A stretch of 64,000 bases of DNA from assembly GCF_012027395.1 (NCBI RefSeq), contig NZ_SNUJ01000001.1, forward strand, positions 186,001-250,000, read 5' to 3'. Position numbers and translations under genes: made by a program. The DNA is from Thermococcus sp. LS1 (GTDB taxonomy: Archaea > Methanobacteriota_B > Thermococci > Thermococcales > Thermococcaceae). The notes under the pieces are model-generated. The model was not told the origin of the DNA. It searched no databases and worked only from the letters and a program-made list of their open reading frames with translations. Positions within the stretch are counted from its first letter, which is position 1; the number at the start of each line of letters is the position of its first letter. Below, piece after piece: positions 57,398-64,000 of this stretch.

Positions 57398-59554
57398 TCA
57401 AAGCCTGCCCTTTCTAAAGGCCAACAGGAGCAGGAGTGCTCCGAGTGTCACAAGGCCCGCATAGGAAATCCAGTCCGAGGATTCGCCCGGCATTTTTGGA
57501 GACGTTGTGGTCGGTCTTTCCGTCGGAATTTCTATGGGTTCTGTGCTAATGAGAACCGTTGAGTTTGCCCTCCCGTAGAGGGTGATGTTAAGCGGCTCAA
57601 GCTCACCCCATGGCAGACCCCTGTAGAGCTCGACCGAAAAGATCGTCCCGTTGGGAAGCGGCACGACTGTAAAGTAGTAGCCCGTGCTCGACTTTATAAG
57701 CGGCCTCGGTTCGGCCAGCTCCGGGAGGCTTCCTTTAATCCAAAGGGAGCCCGTCAGGTTGCTACCATTGACGACTATCAGTGAGGGAACATCTTCTCTG
57801 GAATAGTAGTGCAGCTTTACGGTGTTGCTCTTTCCGTAACTCGTCTCAACGTAGACGGAAATCCACGAGTCCTCAGTTTCCACCTCAGGGACCTCAACAA
57901 GTATCTGGTCGTCCTCCCACGAGAGCACCCTCGCCTTCTCGCCGCCGATGAAGACCTCTCCATCGTTTCCAAAGCCCGCTCCGGCTATGAGAACCCTCTG
58001 GCCCGGCTGAGCCGTGTAAGGCGTGAGCGAGCCTATGAGAGGTTCTTTCTGCTCGCCCTCCACGTGGAAGATGTAGATGGAATTGCGCGGGAGTGTCACG
58101 CTTGCTCTACCATTTTCAACCACCATTTCGGCTCCATGGAGGGTATCGACGTATCTCCCATCGCTCCAGTCGAGCGAAAGCGTGAGGTTTTTGTCCGGGC
58201 CCTTGTTCATGACCACAAGGAGTCTATGGGCCCCGAAGGCTCTCTCAAATGCCCAGACGTTGTAGTCAGCGTAGAGGTTTCTGAAGTCGCCGAAGGCTAA
58301 AGCGTCGTTGGTCTTCCTCAGCTCCGCAAGGGTTCTGATTATCCGCGCCGCCTCCGTTGTGTTGTTGAAGACCATCATGGGCCTGTTGTAGGGGTCGCCC
58401 TTTCCATCCTTGCTAACCAGATAGCTCTCGTCGCCGTAGTAGATGACCGGAATGCCCGGAAGGGTCATTGTCAGTGCCAGCGCCATGTGGTAACGGTCGA
58501 GACGATGGTTCTCGTTGAGGAAGCGAACGAGGTCGTGGCTGTCGAGGAAGTTGACCTGTTTGTTGGGATAAACAAAGAGCGAATAATAATCCTCAAGCTC
58601 CCTCGCGAGGTCCTTCATGCTCCCACCGTAGGCAAAGGTTCTCACGATGTCGTTCCTTATCGGTATACCTAGCAAGGGAGAGACGTTCGAGTAGCGATAG
58701 AAATGGTACATATCGTCGGTTTTTTGGGGGCTGAGGGAGTAGTACTCGCCGTAGATGAAGAGCGGCCTTTCAGAGCTCGAGTAGAGGTCCAGGTAGAAGC
58801 TCTCCAGCCAGCCCAGATCCATATGCTTTACCGCATCGATCCTGAAGCCGCAGGCGCCGGCCTCGACGAAGAGCCTCGCACCTTCCTTCAGGTATGAATC
58901 CACCCAGGGGTTGAGCTGATTGAAGTCGGCTAAGCCAAAGAGGTTAGCATATTTGAGCTGAAAGCCGAACCAGTCACCTATGTCCCCGTTGTGGTGATAT
59001 ATTAACTCCTTACTGCCGGTGTAAGGATTTATTGTCGCGTTTTTGACGTCGTAATAGTAGTTCGTCACGAGCGTTCCGTTGTCGTAGAGCGAGCCGAGTT
59101 CACCGTCCGTCGCAGGGTTCGAGTGATTGGGGACGTAGTCAACGATGATGCAGATTCCCCTCTTTTCCGCCTCTTCAACGAGCCTCTTGAAGGTTTCCCA
59201 GTCACCGAAGTGCTCCTCTATGCGCTTATAGTCGTGCGTCCAGTAGCCATGGTAGGGAGCGCTTCCACCGGCCATCCTGTTGATGTTGTCGTTCAGGGGC
59301 GAGAGCCAGATCATCGAGACACCGAGGCTCTGGATGTAGTCGAGCTTCTCTATAAGGCCCTCCAGATCGCCACCCCAGTAGAGGCGATAGTTGGTGTGCA
59401 TTGGATCGTAGAAGGGTTCGTTGTTGCTCTGGTTGCCGTCGTAGAACCTGTCTACCATGACCTGATAGATGACCCCGCGCTCGGGGACACTGTACGCTTC
59501 CACTGAGGGCAGGATGAGAAGGAGTATGAAAACCAGCACGAGTGCTCGCTTCAT
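57398..59554 (-). CDS. Secreted GH13 glucanotransferase/amylase with IPT domain and membrane anchor (CGTase-like)
   Basis: The 718-residue protein has a signal peptide (KRALVLVFILLLILPSVEA). GH13 conserved regions are DYVPNHSNP (I), GFRIDAVKHMD with nucleophile D240 (II), FIYGEY with acid/base E270 (III) and FLDSHD with D341 (IV). The VKHMD and NHSNPA text is most like cyclodextrin glucanotransferases. A C-domain and an IPT/TIG domain (about 520-600) follow, then about 85 residues and a terminal membrane helix (WISYAGLVTLGALLLLLAF). There is no starch-binding CBM20. It would act on starch or glycogen outside the cell. The Tgr motif at 59557-59573 sits over its start, so sugars should induce it. 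Confidence 0.82.
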   Translation of the reverse strand: MKRALVLVFILLLILPSVEAYSVPERGVIYQVMVDRFYDGNQSNNEPFYDPMHTNYRLYWGGDLEGLIEKLDYIQSLGVSMIWLSPLNDNINRMAGGSAPYHGYWTHDYKRIEEHFGDWETFKRLVEEAEKRGICIIVDYVPNHSNPATDGELGSLYDNGTLVTNYYYDVKNATINPYTGSKELIYHHNGDIGDWFGFQLKYANLFGLADFNQLNPWVDSYLKEGARLFVEAGACGFRIDAVKHMDLGWLESFYLDLYSSSERPLFIYGEYYSLSPQKTDDMYHFYRYSNVSPLLGIPIRNDIVRTFAYGGSMKDLARELEDYYSLFVYPNKQVNFLDSHDLVRFLNENHRLDRYHMALALTMTLPGIPVIYYGDESYLVSKDGKGDPYNRPMMVFNNTTEAARIIRTLAELRKTNDALAFGDFRNLYADYNVWAFERAFGAHRLLVVMNKGPDKNLTLSLDWSDGRYVDTLHGAEMVVENGRASVTLPRNSIYIFHVEGEQKEPLIGSLTPYTAQPGQRVLIAGAGFGNDGEVFIGGEKARVLSWEDDQILVEVPEVETEDSWISVYVETSYGKSNTVKLHYYSREDVPSLIVVNGSNLTGSLWIKGSLPELAEPRPLIKSSTGYYFTVVPLPNGTIFSVELYRGLPWGELEPLNITLYGRANSTVLISTEPIEIPTERPTTTSPKMPGESSDWISYAGLVTLGALLLLLAFRKGRL

Positions 59555-59556
59555 TA

Positions 59557-59573
59557 TATCACCAGAAGTGATA
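59557..59573 (-). promoter_or_regulatory. Thermococcales glycolytic motif (Tgr/TrmBL1 site) of the GH13 gene
   Basis: TATCAC-CAGAA-GTGATA is a perfect match to the TATCAC-N5-GTGATA motif bound by Tgr (TrmBL1), found upstream of sugar-metabolism genes. It lies two bases upstream of ATG 59554 and downstream of a TATA-like TTTTTAAG (near 59584-59592), the arrangement in which Tgr represses in the absence of maltodextrin. Confidence 0.8.
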
Positions 59574-59594
59574 AGGAAAAGAGCTTAAAAAAGT

Positions 59595-60257
59595 TCACAT
59601 TCCGGCTATGTCTCTGAAGCGCAGGGAGATGTTGGAACCCAGTATCCCATCGTTCGCCGCCTTGAGAACCCTGAGTCTGTACTTGCCCTTGTCGGCGTTC
59701 CATTGGAGCACAGTGCTGGCCGTCTCCTCGAGGAGGTCTAGGAGCTCCGGTACTTTCTTCTCCATAACATCCCTGTTCATGAAGTAGAGCGCGAAGCGGC
59801 TCTTCTTCCCAACGAACGTCGAGATATTACGGACGAGCCTTATAACCTCTTGCCTTTCAAGGGCCACGAAAAGCTTGTAAATGCCTAAGACGGGATTGCA
59901 AATGACCTCTTTTGGTATGACTTTCTCGTAAATTTTTCCATAATACTTGAAATCCAGGGAGTACTTATCAACCTCAACCCTTCCAATAACGTTTCCCACC
60001 CCGCGATTTCCGCCAATTTTTATTACGGGAACGCTCAAAAGATCGTCCGTGTTCAGACTCATGAGATCAAGCCTAGCAACGTATTCAGCGAAGGTGTCAG
60101 AGATGTCGTCGATTAAAATAGGAAGACCTTTTTCCATACACCTGCGACACATAAGATACAAGAGAAGCTCGGGTGAAGACACTGAACTGTATTCAACCAG
60201 CACGGTCTCTCCTGGCCTGAATTTAAAGAGTATTGAGTCAATTCCGTGGCCGACCAT
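59595..60257 (-). CDS. DUF257-family protein
   Basis: The 220-residue protein begins MVGHGIDSILFKFRPGETVLVEY and has VPVIKIGGNRGVGNVIGRVEVD and KYYGKIYEKVIPKEV. This matches DUF257, a Thermococcales family with a RecA-like fold guess and no known role. ATG 60257 is chosen because GGTGG lies just upstream; a TATA-like CTTTTATAC is near 60293-60301. The reading frame continues upstream into tldE without support. Confidence 0.78.
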   Translation of the reverse strand: MVGHGIDSILFKFRPGETVLVEYSSVSSPELLLYLMCRRCMEKGLPILIDDISDTFAEYVARLDLMSLNTDDLLSVPVIKIGGNRGVGNVIGRVEVDKYSLDFKYYGKIYEKVIPKEVICNPVLGIYKLFVALERQEVIRLVRNISTFVGKKSRFALYFMNRDVMEKKVPELLDLLEETASTVLQWNADKGKYRLRVLKAANDGILGSNISLRFRDIAGM

Positions 60258-60321
60258 GCTTGTACCACCCAGTATATTTTTGACTACTAAAGTATAAAAG
60301 CTTACCGAGGGGATAAAGATT

Positions 60322-61617
60322 TCATATGATTTTGCCAATTGCCAGAACCTTGGGCGAATAAAAGGAGTCCCTTCTGATGAGCTCTTTTCCAACGGCCCTT
60401 ATTGAGTTTAGAAGCTCAAAGACATTGCCGACGAGCATGTTATCCTTGAACGGCTCAACTTTACCATCTCTAACGACATATCCAAGCTCAACCGTCAGGG
60501 AAAAGTCGCCGCTTATCGGGTTTGCAGTGTGCTCGCCGAAGACCTTCTTGATTACAATTCCCTCAAAGTCCTCCAGACTCTCCTTTCCCGGCTCAACTAC
60601 CACGTTGCTCGTCCCTATGTGGGGAACGGTTCTAAAGTCCCTCACTGCATTACCTGTGCTTTCCATGCCCAAAAGCCTTCCATAAGTCTCGTCAAGGAGA
60701 AATCCCCTCAGGAGACCCTCCTCGACAAGTACCGTTTTCCTTCCAGGATTACCCTCTCCATCAAAGGGGTAGCTCCCGACCCCGTTATCAATTGTGGCAT
60801 CGTCAGTTATCGTCAGCTTCTCGCTGGCAACTCTCTTCCCAAGCTCGACAAAGCGCGAGCGGCCGTAGTGGACATTGTCTCCGAAGAGGTTCTCCAGAAA
60901 GATACCCACTATGGCCCTGAAAGCCGGGGGCTCGAGAAGAAGCTCGCCCTCGTACGGCCGAAACCTTTCCGCCCTCCAGCTCATATCCGCCTCCTCAATC
61001 GCCAGTTTTATTGCCCTTTCCAGCTCTTCAAACGGCTGGAGCGAGCGGTAGGACTGGTAGTATGAGCCGCTCCCGGTTCTTGTTCCCTTCTTAACCGCGT
61101 ATGTACTCACGCTCATTCCGGTGCTTTTATCCTCTAGAGAAATTCCATTGGAGTTCACTATGCCGTAGAAGTTCACTCCAAATGCCAAGGAGCCAGAAAG
61201 AGTGTACTCCTCCCTTCCCGCCTTCAGCTCGATCATCCTTTCGGCGAAGTTTTGCGCCATGGCATGGGCGTCCTCAAAAGGTATCTCGTCTATACGCTTA
61301 TCATATAGACCCCTAATCTTGGCAGGCTTTTTCTCAGACGGGAAGCCCCTGAAGGGAACCTCACTAACCTTGGCGAGCTTTATCGTTCTCTTCACAAAAT
61401 TCTCAAGGGTCTCCCTATCATGGCCGAGGCCGGTTATATAGGAAAAGCCAAGTCTGCCTTTATAACCGACCCTGAGACCTATTCCAGAGTGGAACTTCCT
61501 CTGGGAGCGCTCGAGCTTCTCGTTCTCTACCTTAAAGGAACCGCCACGACCTCTCTCCCAGTAAATCTCCCACTCAACGTTTTCCCGCTCCAGGATTCTG
61601 ATGAGTTCATCTATCAT
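60322..61617 (-). CDS. TldE/PmbA-type metalloprotease subunit
   Basis: TldD/TldE form a heterodimeric metalloprotease that degrades unfolded peptides or matures small peptides. The 431-residue TldE-type subunit has SGIGLRVGYKGRLGFSYITG, GILVNSNGISLEDKSTGMSVS-like text (here IVNSNGISLEDKSTG) and FGEHTANPISGDFSLTVELGY at the C-terminus. The metal-binding HExxxH of TldD is absent, as expected for TldE. ATG 61617 is close to its TATA-like box (AATTTAAAC near 61651). In many genomes tldD and tldE are adjacent; here a plus-strand gene lies between. Confidence 0.88.
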   Translation of the reverse strand: MIDELIRILERENVEWEIYWERGRGGSFKVENEKLERSQRKFHSGIGLRVGYKGRLGFSYITGLGHDRETLENFVKRTIKLAKVSEVPFRGFPSEKKPAKIRGLYDKRIDEIPFEDAHAMAQNFAERMIELKAGREEYTLSGSLAFGVNFYGIVNSNGISLEDKSTGMSVSTYAVKKGTRTGSGSYYQSYRSLQPFEELERAIKLAIEEADMSWRAERFRPYEGELLLEPPAFRAIVGIFLENLFGDNVHYGRSRFVELGKRVASEKLTITDDATIDNGVGSYPFDGEGNPGRKTVLVEEGLLRGFLLDETYGRLLGMESTGNAVRDFRTVPHIGTSNVVVEPGKESLEDFEGIVIKKVFGEHTANPISGDFSLTVELGYVVRDGKVEPFKDNMLVGNVFELLNSIRAVGKELIRRDSFYSPKVLAIGKII

Positions 61618-61759
61618 GCTCTCGACCTGTGAAGGTGTGGGTGCAGTAGTTTAAATTCTTTAGCTTACAGAATGTTACATGAAGCCAAGTATTTCAACAA
61701 GATTTGAAACTAACATAAAGGTTAAATAGTCCAAGTGTCAAAGTTATAGGGGAAACGCT

Positions 61760-62362
61760 ATGAATTGGAGAAACCCCACACGGGTTATCGCTCTCATTGG
61801 GCTCTTAGTCATAGCGGTGTTCGCGTTCTCGACGCATAGGAACGAGCCTCTCCAGAAAGAAGACAACCAGAATGAGCTTGTCTCAATTCCACCGGGTTAC
61901 GGTGAATTCAACGCTGGAAACGTCCGCATAGGAATCGATGGGCATTATGAATCCTATTATGCAATTGCAATCGGAGTGAATCAAAACGTAACCCTCCAAG
62001 GCGTGATTTTCTCTAGAGAGTACACAGTCGAAACTATGAGTGCTAGCGAGACCGAGAACTACTACGATGACAGGGCAGAAGTCAAGGCCTACCTCGGCGA
62101 GCCAAATCTTCCGAACGCCTGGAGCAGCGTGGAGCCGAAGCTCCAAGCAGTGTCAGGGATTGGGGTGAAGATAACCCCTAATGATATCGAGGTAGGTCCC
62201 GGAGAAAACGCGACCTTTGAGGTTAAAATAGACACCCATGGAGCCGTTCCAGGAAAAACCTACTACATCTACATAGTCGCCTTTGGGGAAAAGGGGTGGA
62301 AGGGCTGGGCTGTGCTGGAAGTGAAGATCTGGATGGTAACAACCTCAAATTACAACCCCTAA
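61760..62362 (+). CDS. Exported or membrane-anchored protein, unknown function
   Basis: The 200-residue protein has an N-terminal membrane segment (VIALIGLLVIAVFAFST) and a beta-rich outside domain (GEFNAGNVRIGIDGHYESYY, then VKITPNDIEVGPGENATFEVKID and KGWKGWAVLEVKIW). The pattern with GPGENATFEV is Ig/CARDB-like. It lies between tldE and tldD on the opposite strand and overlaps the tldD end by four bases. A TATA-like GTTAAATAG is near 61721-61729. No family recognised. Confidence 0.65.
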   Translation: MNWRNPTRVIALIGLLVIAVFAFSTHRNEPLQKEDNQNELVSIPPGYGEFNAGNVRIGIDGHYESYYAIAIGVNQNVTLQGVIFSREYTVETMSASETENYYDDRAEVKAYLGEPNLPNAWSSVEPKLQAVSGIGVKITPNDIEVGPGENATFEVKIDTHGAVPGKTYYIYIVAFGEKGWKGWAVLEVKIWMVTTSNYNP

Positions 62363-63720
62363 CGTAGCCCTCCTACAACGGCCCTCGTTAGAACGTGCGG
62401 CCCGCCGTCGTCGACCGGAACCCACTGGCCCTTGCCGCAGTAGCCGGGGAACTCAACGGTCAGGTCATTCCCGATGGCGCGTATATTCCTCAGGACGTCG
62501 AGTATCTTGCCGGATAGAGCGACATCACGAACCTGCTCCTTTATCTCGCCGTTCTCGATTATGTAGCCCTCTTTAGCTCCAAAGGTGAACGTCCCGTTGG
62601 CGGTATCAACCTCACCGCCCTTGTCGCCTATCATGTAGAGGCCACGCTTAACCTCGCTCAGCATCTCCTCAAAGCTCCAGTCTCGGGGTTCAACGTAGGT
62701 GTTGGACATCCTCACGAGGGGCTGGTAGCTGTAGCCCTGGGCCCTGCCGTGACCATTAGGCTCTAAACCCAAAACTGCCGCTGTCTCTCTGTCGTTGAGG
62801 TAGTTAAGGAGAACGCCGTTCTTGATTATCTCCACGCGCTTCGCCCTGATTCCCTCGTCGTCGTAGATGTAGGAGCCGAACTTGCCGGGCAGAGTTGGGT
62901 CGTCAACGACGGTGAGCTCCTCCACGGCTATTCTCTCACCGAGCCTCCCCGTCAGGATGCTCTCGCCTGTCTTTATAGCATCTGCCTCGGCCGCATGACC
63001 CAGGGCCTCGTGGATGAAGACACCTGTAAGCTCAGGATCCATTATCATGTCAAACTCCCCCGAGGGAGGGGACTTCGCGCTGAGCAGGGAGATGGCCTTC
63101 TCCCTCACAAAGGCCGTCCAGCGGGTCAGATCAACTCCTTCAACCAATTCCCAGCCGGCTGCTCCCCCGAAGCTCTTCCAGTACTGCTGCATCTCGCCGT
63201 TGCCTTTGGCCGTGACCGAAAAGCTCAGCCTTATCCTCGGAACCACCGTCTCTATCTCACTCCCGAGGGAGTTGAAGTACAGCTGCTCCTTTAGGCCGTC
63301 TCCATAGGAAACGCTCCTGTTTGAAATGGAATCTCCTTTAAGGAGTGAATCAACCTCCTTGACAAGAGAAAGCTTGTCCTCGATGTCAACGTCCAAAAAA
63401 GATTGCTTGACCTTTATCTCCGCCCTGTCTTTTACTGGATCGCCAAGGTATATCCTCGAGTCACCCTTCGAGAGCTTCGCTATTTTCATGGCAGTTTCTA
63501 TCGCCTTCTCCACCCTGCTCATGTCGTTGGCGCTCGAGAAGCCCCAGGCCCCATTGAAGGCCCTCACTCCGATGCCTATTTCGGTGTTGAGGGCAAGCTC
63601 CTCGAGCTGAGAGTTCTGCATGGTGAGGTGTGAGGCGGTGACCTTGGTTATCCGTATTTCATAATATAATATACCGTAACGTCTCGCCAGCTCCTCAGCT
63701 TTTCTCATCAATCTCTCCAT
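62359..63720 (-). CDS. tldD: TldD metalloprotease subunit
   Basis: The 453-residue protein is the catalytic subunit: HEALGHAAEAD (HExxxH) binds zinc, with conserved MIGDKGGEVDTANGTFTFGAKEGYIIENGEI and the C-terminal PGYCGKGQWVPVDDGGPH. Partner of TldE at 60322. The start ATG 63720 follows CCGGTGAGAGC; an open frame runs to 63783 but begins inside the divergent promoter region. Upstream is a divergent winged-helix regulator gene with a short shared promoter. Confidence 0.9.
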   Translation of the reverse strand: MERLMRKAEELARRYGILYYEIRITKVTASHLTMQNSQLEELALNTEIGIGVRAFNGAWGFSSANDMSRVEKAIETAMKIAKLSKGDSRIYLGDPVKDRAEIKVKQSFLDVDIEDKLSLVKEVDSLLKGDSISNRSVSYGDGLKEQLYFNSLGSEIETVVPRIRLSFSVTAKGNGEMQQYWKSFGGAAGWELVEGVDLTRWTAFVREKAISLLSAKSPPSGEFDMIMDPELTGVFIHEALGHAAEADAIKTGESILTGRLGERIAVEELTVVDDPTLPGKFGSYIYDDEGIRAKRVEIIKNGVLLNYLNDRETAAVLGLEPNGHGRAQGYSYQPLVRMSNTYVEPRDWSFEEMLSEVKRGLYMIGDKGGEVDTANGTFTFGAKEGYIIENGEIKEQVRDVALSGKILDVLRNIRAIGNDLTVEFPGYCGKGQWVPVDDGGPHVLTRAVVGGLR

Positions 63721-63802
63721 GCTCTCACCGGAGGACATAAAAGGGAGAGCATTTATATTCGTTCCTATAGAGGGATGAACCACAAGAGTTTAAGTGTTGG
63801 AC

Positions 63803-64000
63803 ATGGAGAGGCGTAATGAAATCCTCCACCACATCCAAAGCAAACCCGGAATAACCTTCAGAGAACTGGCAAGAGAGCTGGGAGTAGGAATAGGCGACCT
63901 GCAATACCACCTCCACAGACTGGAGAAGGAAGGCAGAATTTTTTCAAAAAAGCTCGGCAAGAGGCGCTACATCTTCCCCAGGGGCTTCGAGAAGGAGTAC
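63803..64000 (+). CDS. Winged-helix transcription regulator (partial, N-terminus)
   Basis: The 66 visible codons start MERRNEILHHIQSKPGITFR, with helix-turn-helix ELARELGVGIGDLQYHLHRLEKEGRI and a wing (KLGKRRYIF), running off the window. This is an ArsR/MarR-like winged helix found in many archaeal regulators. It is divergent from tldD; the promoter gap is 82 bases (TATA-like TTTAAG near 63789-63794 for this gene). Confidence 0.72.
   Translation, partial: MERRNEILHHIQSKPGITFRELARELGVGIGDLQYHLHRLEKEGRIFSKKLGKRRYIFPRGFEKEY

Overview
This window is chromosomal DNA of a hyperthermophilic euryarchaeon of the order Thermococcales, most likely Thermococcus. The evidence is the gene content: RadB, FAU-1, intein-free RFC small and large subunits, the HerA-Mre11-Rad50-NurA operon, a proteasome beta subunit, cyclic-2,3-diphosphoglycerate synthetase, DUF835 and DUF257 proteins, ThiR, a CGP-CTERM protein and a TATCAC-N5-GTGATA glycolytic motif. 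Archaeal TATA boxes, GGTGA/GGTGG ribosome sites and many 4-base ATGA gene overlaps agree with this. Genes are dense on both strands. I see no rRNA, tRNA, CRISPR array, origin or intact insertion sequence.

Layout. 0-9.7 kb: information processing (radB, FAU-1, moaA, trm5, rfcS-rfcL) and kbl. 9.7-14 kb: two divergent paralogous exported proteins, one frameshifted, flanking endA and a RimI-type acetyltransferase; then a textbook C/D box sRNA at 14.07-14.12 kb. 14.2-21.3 kb: the herA-mre11-rad50-nurA DNA end-resection operon, followed by a membrane protein that looks frameshifted. 22-30.4 kb: a large exported protein, a FecCD-type ABC importer, psmB, a membrane metalloprotease, thrC, a LigB-like protein and AlaX. 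30.6-41.1 kb: cDPG synthetase, a YjbQ-VanZ-ThiR operon with an operator-like site, pyrBI, a glucuronyl C5-epimerase-like protein, an ECF S component, and a tight trio (unknown protein, UPF0200 kinase, TudS/DUF523-like protein).

41-49.3 kb: glmM, a PH-like protein, and a minus-strand operon of six exported or membrane proteins (43.3-48.4 kb) including a CGP-CTERM beta-propeller protein and a lipoprotein with two internal repeats. I recognise no function for this operon, and it is the best candidate for an undescribed system. 49.5-57.4 kb: a plus-strand operon of a membrane transglutaminase-like protein whose catalytic Cys position is Ser, a membrane protein, a MoxR ATPase, a DUF58 protein, another membrane protein and a PH/SHOCT protein. 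57.4-64 kb: a secreted, membrane-anchored GH13 enzyme with the Tgr/TrmBL1 motif over its start, DUF257, TldE, TldD and the start of a winged-helix regulator.

Noncoding signals are unusually informative. They include the C/D sRNA, operator-like inverted repeats in front of moaA, a small membrane gene, thiR and the ECF gene, a long-armed hairpin before the cDPG synthetase gene, and two G+C-rich hairpins (32.38 and 41.14 kb) that may be IS200/IS605-type end remnants. All function calls rest on reading motifs and context by eye; no database search was run.
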